NCBI RefSeq assembly: GCF_905220415.1
Contig: NC_059556.1
Location: 6,832,501-6,896,500 of the forward strand
From: Colias croceus
Lineage: Eukaryota; Arthropoda; Insecta; Lepidoptera; Pieridae
Direction of reading: 5' to 3'
DNA: 64,000 nucleotides
Made by a program: the position numbers and the translations under genes. The first letter of the stretch is position 1; each line of letters opens with the position of its first letter. A model generated the notes under the pieces. The model had not been told where the DNA came from and did no database searches. It saw only the letters and a program-made list of their open reading frames with translations. This document shows positions 57,961-64,000 of this stretch, in pieces.

Positions 57961-58395
57961 TTGTTCCTCTAACCATTAAAAAAACATTGAAAAGCACAAA
58001 GCATTTTTATATTTTTCACAAATGCTCCCAAGAACAACGGCAGCTTTTTTATTAAGTATTAGTGTAATTTATTTCTAATTTTAGAATTATTAAAAATAGA
58101 TTTAGATCTATAAAAAGAATAATACCCAATCATGTATTCCTCATCATTAAATAATATAAAAATAAATATATTATTATCTCATTAAAGTATAAAGTTTGAA
58201 ACCGCGTACGCGTGTTCAGGCATCTATCTTGCGACTCGGAGCCAATTTAAATGCAAATGCAGGCATCTAGAAGCATACCTGAGTAGATTTTAATATTTCA
58301 ACTTATATTAGACGCTCCTGGAGAACTTTATTAGTGATAATAGCTAGATAAATGTTGAATATTCAAGTTTTATTACTGTATGTATTTATTTAATT
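57961..58395. other. AT-rich DNA, nothing recognisable
   Basis: It may include further LINE UTR but no boundary can be set. Confidence 0.4.
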
Positions 58396-58562
58396 ACTAG
58401 CGGTCCGCCCCGGCTTCGCCCGTACATATTCACGTTTTCTCTACATAAGAACCATCCTCGTACTTCAAGGAATATAATAAAAAAATAATTAAAGAAATCG
58501 GTTCAGCTGTTCTAAAGTTATGCGCTTACCAACACATTTTGGGATTCATTTTTATATTATAG
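58396..58562 (-). mobile_element. Short element with 'GGTCCGCCCCGGCTTCGCCC' start
   Basis: CTAGCGGTCCGCCCCGGCTT, then AAGAAATCGGTTCAGCTGTT, TTATGCGCTTACCAACACAT and TTTTTATATTATAGA at the end. It shares the GC-rich start with the GTCT family but has a different body and no microsatellite. Confidence 0.65.
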
Positions 58563-59123
58563 ACTACGTATTGTAGGCATTTAGTTATTATGAGAACAAG
58601 ATGGTAGGTACCTAATTGGCAAAAAGTTCTTAATTTTTTTAAGGCTTAAGATTTTTAACAAAGACATATTGTGATGAAGTAGGATATATAAATAATTTTA
58701 TGAAGAAAAACAAAACAATATAATTCATAGTTATATTCTAATATGCTTATAAAAATTAATGACCAATTGACTGCAGGCTGACTAAGTGACTACTTTAACA
58801 CACTCTTGATGGTATTCATCGAAAATCTATACGATTGTTCGCTATACCTGTAAGATGAATTATCTTGTACCTAAGTATAAATGAATGCTTTTCTCAAAAC
58901 TAATTTAGCTTAAAATACCTAATTGCTATAGTTACGGTCAGATTTAAGTTTCATGAAGCATAGAGATCAATGACATTTAATTTTCCGAGACTAAAAAGCC
59001 TGTAGGTGCTAAATTAGAGTTAAAATCTAAATGGTTTAATTGAGCACGATATTTTTTTTATACCAACGCAAAAATAATAATAATTATATGGAATTCTTAT
59101 GCAACGATTCTTTCCTTATTAAA
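58563..59123. other. AT-rich DNA, nothing recognisable
   Basis: No gene or repeat supported. Confidence 0.5.
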
Positions 59124-59320
59124 CTAGCTTACCGCCGGCGGCGTCGCCCGCTTTGCCTAAAACCTAATAAATTATGTATACTAAAACCTTCCTCTTGAAT
59201 CACTCTATCTATTAAAAAAAACCGCATCAAAATCCGTTGCGTAGTTTTAAAGATTTAAGCATACAAAGGGACATAGGGACAGAGAAAGCGACTTTGTTTT
59301 AGGTATACTATGTAGGTAGT
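59124..59320 (+). mobile_element. Short element, 'TACCGCCCGCGGCTTCGCCC' family, copy 2
   Basis: CTAGCTTACCGCCGGCGGCG, CCTTCCTCTTGAATCACTCT, TCCGTTGCGTAGTTTTAAAG, and AAAGGGACATAGGGACAGAG followed by AAAGCGACTTTGTTTT. It matches the copy at 12245 over its first ~155 bp and keeps the 3' end that copy lost. Confidence 0.75.
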
Positions 59321-61410
59321 GATAGGCAGAAGTTTTCTTAATAATCGATAATTTTCTCATAAAATTCGTGTATTACAAACCAAACTGCGTTCTAAACAAT
59401 AAATCAAATCAAAGTCCTTAAGTATAAAGGATTTTTCTCAGGACCAAAACAAATTCGGAGATTTTGAGTTCATTTCAGACTATTTGTTCGGATGCCGAGA
59501 GGGCGAAAACACATTAGTTTAAATTTAAAAATGTCATTTTGTTAAAGTATCTAGGGGTTGTTTTCGTATAGGTTTTTGGTCGCAATTGATCGATCTTATT
59601 GGAAATTTAATAATTTAGTTTTATAGGTTCTTTAGAAGCTACTATTTTAGAATTTTTGACAAATAAATATTTTACATGCGGAGAAATTCACGTGAAAACA
59701 TTTTGATCGACTTGTACAATTCTTAGGGGTATTATAACTCCACATTGCCATACAATATAGTCAGTAGATTTTTTTTAATAGTGACTATTTTATTACTATG
59801 AATCAAAAATTAGTAGATAAACTTTTAGATTATCACGTCTTAAAAAATAGTTATGACAGAATCGAGTTAAAATTTTTGATAATTAAAAATTGTCGTTAAA
59901 TAGCTGGTATAAGAGATTTACGCATTGTTACATAATACCTACACGCTATATATTTTTGATCAAATAAAAAAAATCCTACCTATTGAAGCGTGTACAAACG
60001 ACACTAATAAATAAGGCCGAGTGCAGCCAGGTGCGTAATTCGCGAACACTCCGGGGAGTGTGTACGCGCCCTTATGCTTGCGGAAAAAGGATTGCCCGTT
60101 TTATTATTTTTATTAGCTATCTCTTGTTCTCAATTGCTTTGTACAGGGTGTGGGAGCTTAAATTATGAAAAATGTTAGTGATTAGATAAATTTTGGTGAT
60201 TTTATATTTTACAGAAATAAATTTTGGTACAGAAAATAATAAAAATCTTTAAGTTTTACTTTTAGGTTATCAAATAAGTTGATATTTTCTATTGGCTTGT
60301 TTTTGTTAATTTATTTATCCGCGTAATAGCAAATAGCTGTCATGCTCAATAAAGTACATAATGCTCACATTTACCATATTATATCAAGAAGTAAAATGCT
60401 AAAACTATCATAAAAACAATTTTATTATGAGCCGACAGTCGACACGTGCCTAATTAATAGGTACGTTAAAAATAAAAAAAATACATAACAATTCCAAACT
60501 TTCACTCATAAACGTTACCCACCAAATTTTAAACACCCCGTTTATAGCTGAACAATACAAAAATATGTAAAACGAAGCACCTTGCGTACAAAAATTGTTA
60601 CCCGTGTAATGACAGTTTAAAGCCCACGATCCGCGCCATTTGCCAGCCGTATTGTTTAAATACACGACCAATTTAAGAAGACCTCCCGGTACAATGCGGC
60701 TGAAAAACGTTAAAACTTTTTAAAGTGTGTTGGTTATGTCAATCGGGATTTATAAAAAAGTTTTGATAAAATATGTAAATGTGAATTCACGAAGAAAGTA
60801 TGTATATAGATCAATTGAATCAACTTGTGCTTTAATGAATTCTTTGAAAACTTTCGTATTATATAATATTCTGTGGTATTTAAAAAAATAGAATAGTTTA
60901 GTAATAAATTAGTAAACTTCGATCTATTATGATGTATTAGCGCAACGTAATTTTGAATTAAATAAAGTCGATAATAAAAATATTTTCACCATACATTTAT
61001 GTCGTAAAGTAAACTGCACAATAAAACTCGGAGTTCATTTTACACTGGTCGCTGTAATGTCGCGCCTTATTGTCTATTGCACTGGAATCATAGACACGAA
61101 TTTTTATTATCTGCGGGGGCGTTTTAAAGTAACTCGCTCAAGGGTTGTTACAAGGGGTGTGCTATCTTCTAATGTTTTTTGATTAGTTTAAGCGTTTTTA
61201 TCTCTTGGATACGATGTACTTCTTTAAATGTCTCTAAATTTTGGTTGGAATTTTTATTGCGTATTTTTATTTGTTCTGTGCCGAATGATAAAAATTTAAA
61301 AAACGTATGACACTGTTTTATATTTAAATAAGTGGAATGTTGATAGTTGTTGTAAAAGTTGTTTATTATCTCATTATTAACAAGTGTTGATAATTATTAA
61401 AAAAACAAAA
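59321..61410. other. AT-rich DNA, no gene called
   Basis: The 61-codon plus frame 59983-60168 and 73-codon minus frame 60450-60671 have no splice support or recognisable domain. CpG-richer spots lie at 60020-60080 and 61050-61140. Confidence 0.4.
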
Positions 61411-61727
61411 TACCCGACTGCACACTAAAAAAAGAGTAAAAATCCTATATTAATTACTCCCGTGATTGAAATGAATCTAATGATACCGCATACATATTTT
61501 TTTAAAGGGAAATTTAGAAAAAATATTATTATGTCTTTATCCCGTGGGACTTTTAGGATAAAATGTAGATATCCTATGACACTCCCGTAATCAAGACAAA
61601 TCTAACGATACCTCATACATCAAAATCCATCAAGCCGTTTAGGCTACAGGTGGTCACAAAGGAAAAGACATACATACATACTTACATACACTCGAAAAAC
61701 ATTACCCTCCTTCTTTGGCAGTCGGGT
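61411..61727. mobile_element. 317-bp element with 'TACCCGACTGC' ends
   Basis: TACCCGACTGC at 61411 is inverted as GCAGTCGGGTA ending at 61727. Internally it has two diverged copies of an ACTCCCGTRATYRA..TCTAAYGATACC unit (61457 and 61582) and an ATAC-rich microsatellite near the right end. A likely fragment of the same family is at 28432. Non-coding. Confidence 0.7.
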
Positions 61728-62989
61728 AAAAATATGTAGTTATTTCAAAAGGTGGCTACTTATTAAAAAAAAAATTACCGTCCAACGGATTTGTTCGCAG
61801 TAAGTAATTTTCAATTTGACAGCAACTTTTTGGAAATTGTGTACATACCTGCTCGTATAGGTACCTACATAAATAAAAATTGTTTATCAATATAGTCATC
61901 AAAAATATATTTATAGTTCTATATATATATACACTATCTACAATCTAACAGCTAAGGTGTAATAAATTGTTGCCCAACTGTTGGCAGGAAACGGTAGTCG
62001 ATATAATTCCTGACTAGAATTAATAACCCTGTCACCAAGTTAGCCGAGTGTACATAGTAATTACATTTCACATATTTTGTTAGAGGCGATTGTTTCCTTT
62101 GATTATATTATTATGTAATGCTTTATAATAGTTTCTTATTAGAATTTGCAAGCATATAGGTTCTTTTTTGTATGATAAAAATACAATTAACTTAAATAGT
62201 ATGTCTGATTTATGTTAAGAATTATTTCATTCTTTTCATTTTCTTCCGTAAACTTTCATTTTCATGATCAAAATGTTCCAATGCCCTTTAAGAAGTTTCA
62301 TCTCAATATGAAAATCCGTTCAAAGCATCAGACATGTCACATACACGTCCAGTCTTTTTTGATTTACCAAAAAAAAAACATAAAAAATGTTAACAGCATT
62401 AATCGAGTCAGCTAGTTATAAAAACACAAACAAATAGAAGACAACTCCCAGTGGTAACAAATTTCCATACTTGTAATCTTCGACTTGAAGACAAATAAAG
62501 CAGAAATAAAATATGTAAATTGTATACAGCGAAAAAGTGGAAAACCCTCTGAGGTGCTCTAAGTGGCTACAAGTGCCAAGTGGCTCAAAGAAAAATCACG
62601 GCAGATGAATTTTTTACATTTTTCTTTGCGGGATGTTTTAATGTTTATTTATGTGAGGGGTTAATATTAATGGCTATTGGAGATACCGGTTTGTTTGATT
62701 TATCGCGACTTTTGGTTTAGGTACGTTTTCGAGGATCTCGTATGTTTTTTTAATATTTCGTTCGAAAACAAATTGCGAGTGTGAAACTTGACGTTCTTCA
62801 AGATTTGTGGTTATGGTGTCGTGAGATAATAATATGTAGATCGTTGATGATATTTTTTATATCAATTAAATATCTTAAAAAAGATAGAATTATAATGTTC
62901 ATAAATTTATTATGTAGTTTTCATATAATTTACTATATTTAACCTAGAATGCAAAATATATTTTCTGAGCAAATCGACTTATTTTACAG
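61728..62989. other. AT-rich DNA, nothing certain
   Basis: The 67-codon frame 62212-62415 is not supported. The last bases AATCGACTTATTTTACAG form an acceptor-like site for the next candidate. Confidence 0.4.
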
Positions 62990-63159
62990 GCAAAACCACG
63001 GTATCCACTTTAATATCAGTATCAAATATGTCCAAAAATATTCATAGTTCGGATTACACAAATCTCTGTCCATCAGGCGGCTTGACGTTCTATCGCAAAA
63101 AATCTGACAAGACAAATGACAGCTGCTACCAGCGACCAGCCTACGTTGACCCGTCATGA
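62990..63159 (+). CDS. Candidate terminal coding exon, protein not recognised
   Basis: After the acceptor GACTTATTTTACAG one frame is open for 55 codons to a TGA at 63157. It enters with two bases of a split codon. It includes an internal ATG (63028), the segment DYTNLCPSGGLTFYRKKSDK and the end YQRPAYVDPS. The part 63040-63159 is less AT-rich than its surroundings and the amino-acid mix looks protein-like. The phase (one base carried in) does not match exon B or the 21-nt candidate, so an unseen exon or a different transcript would be needed. It could also be a repeat or chance. Confidence 0.25.
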
Positions 63160-63324
63160 CCAGAATCGTAATAACAATTATTATGAACGTGTAGAATACG
63201 AGGGGTCTAGTTACAATGGTCGGTGGGCTTCTTAAAAGGGGAGTTTGACAAACGATTGCACTATCGTATAGTTAATAAATGTTAATTCTCCACGATTCTA
63301 TATGGGATAAAATGGAAGAAAATA

Positions 63325-63460
63325 AGTGGATTACAAATCGTATTGTTTTATATAATATATTAATTTGGATTACAAATCGTATTGTTTTATATAGATCGTA
63401 TTGTTTTATATATATTAGTGGATTACAAATCGTATTGTTTTATATACTTATATTAATTTG
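63325..63460. repeat. Tandem repeat of a ~40-bp unit
   Basis: GGATTACAAATCGTATTGTT followed by TTATATA occurs three times (from 63328, 63367 and 63420), with one extra half-unit ATCGTATTGTTTTATATA. The 84-codon plus frame 63279-63533 is created by this repeat. Confidence 0.85.
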
Positions 63461-64000
63461 CTCTAACAATTCGATCCCAATGCAATTCTGCGCACTGAAA
63501 AAAGTTAAACGTCATTTTTCTTTCCATTATTAAACATACAATGTCAGGAACTAAAACTAGTATTCAAATAATGTTTCACACACTCTAAAAAGACATAACA
63601 GCGGAGGTTTGTCCATATAAAGGAGTGTCATAGAAGAGCCCCATTATGTTCAACTTTATGGCTATTTTCACAGTAACGTAGTCGGTCGGAACGCACCTTA
63701 TGCATATTTTATTACACTCGATAAAATAAATAGTCTGATTAATAAGCTGGGCATGTTTCGCTACTGGCGGAGCACTCTGTATGGCCGGCGTGTCCTATTT
63801 CTGAAATGTGCAGTAACGGTTTACGCGCGTGATCGAGGTACCATTTGTATTTTGACATTCGGAGAAATTCGGCCGCGGATGTTGACCAATCGAACTACGC
63901 GCTGCGCCATTTGCATCGTTTCTCTTTTTAAATATTTAAATTGTATGGAATTTTATGTTATTCTCTCTGACTGTACACTTATCAATGTTGCGATATGATG
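63461..64000. other. End of window, no gene called
   Basis: A CpG-richer patch lies at 63740-63910. The 81-codon frame 63753-63998 touches the window end and has no recognisable domain. Its complement (ATGGCGCAGCGCGTAGTTCG) resembles a tRNA box A but no box B follows. Confidence 0.35.

Noticed and set aside
63279..63533. 84-codon plus frame with repeated ITNRIVLY
   Set aside because: It is a translation of the tandem repeat at 63325-63460.
63850..63910. tRNA-like box A on the minus strand
   Set aside because: No box B at a suitable distance and no cloverleaf.

Overview
This is AT-rich, gene-poor nuclear DNA of an insect, most likely a butterfly or moth. The main evidence is the repeat content. 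It has many copies of the short element family that carries a GTCT/ACAG microsatellite next to a GC-rich 'GCGGGCGAAGCCGCGGGCG' type end. It also has the 'AACCGACTTC...GAAGTCGGTT' element, a tRNA-derived SINE head, many MITEs and long foldbacks, and frequent TAGGTACCTA-type AT-rich filler. I see no bacterial operons, ribosome binding sites, CRISPR arrays or complete genes. The short open frames scattered through the window are almost all chance or repeat-derived.

The window reads best as very long introns, or intron plus intergenic DNA, of a plus-strand gene with short exons. The best coding evidence is a 133-nt exon (33417-33549) and a 48-nt exon (34254-34301). Both have consensus splice sites and they join in frame (reading ...DQYW-MKPSVDG...NSR). 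A 33-nt microexon at 14212-14244 is also bounded by good splice sites and is phase-compatible with the 133-nt exon. Weaker candidates are a 21-nt microexon at 56581-56601 and a 55-codon terminal-type exon at 62990-63159. The last one is not in phase with the others. I do not recognise the protein.

Region 1-13 kb: AT-rich sequence with perfect short hairpins (2268, 4935, 5491), MITEs (3826, 7605, 13274), a LINE-like 3' tail after a CA microsatellite (8357) and a 364-bp near-perfect palindrome (8551-8914). Region 13-32 kb: GTCT-microsatellite elements, MITE pairs in opposite orientation (15357/22703 and 16957/21543), a 569-bp element with 178-bp terminal inverted repeats (23584-24152), and an RFX-like X-box beside a CpG-rich patch (25413).

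Region 32-39 kb: a 464-bp hAT-like element with a near-perfect 8-bp target duplication, the two best exons, a 0.6-kb long-TIR element, and a 1.3-kb TA-flanked element (37374-38672). The last one keeps a broken minus-strand reading frame for a cysteine-rich PHD-like finger similar to the tail of pogo/Tigger-like transposases. Region 43-52 kb: a 231-bp palindrome (43586-43816) and a 3.0-kb hAT-type element (46291-49313) with a perfect 8-bp target duplication. Inside it at least three further layers of elements are nested, followed by a cluster of GTCT elements. Region 52-64 kb: mostly featureless AT-rich DNA with a 24-bp-stem hairpin (54671), a LINE-like tail on the minus strand (57826), several small elements, a tandem repeat (63325) and the doubtful distal exon candidates.
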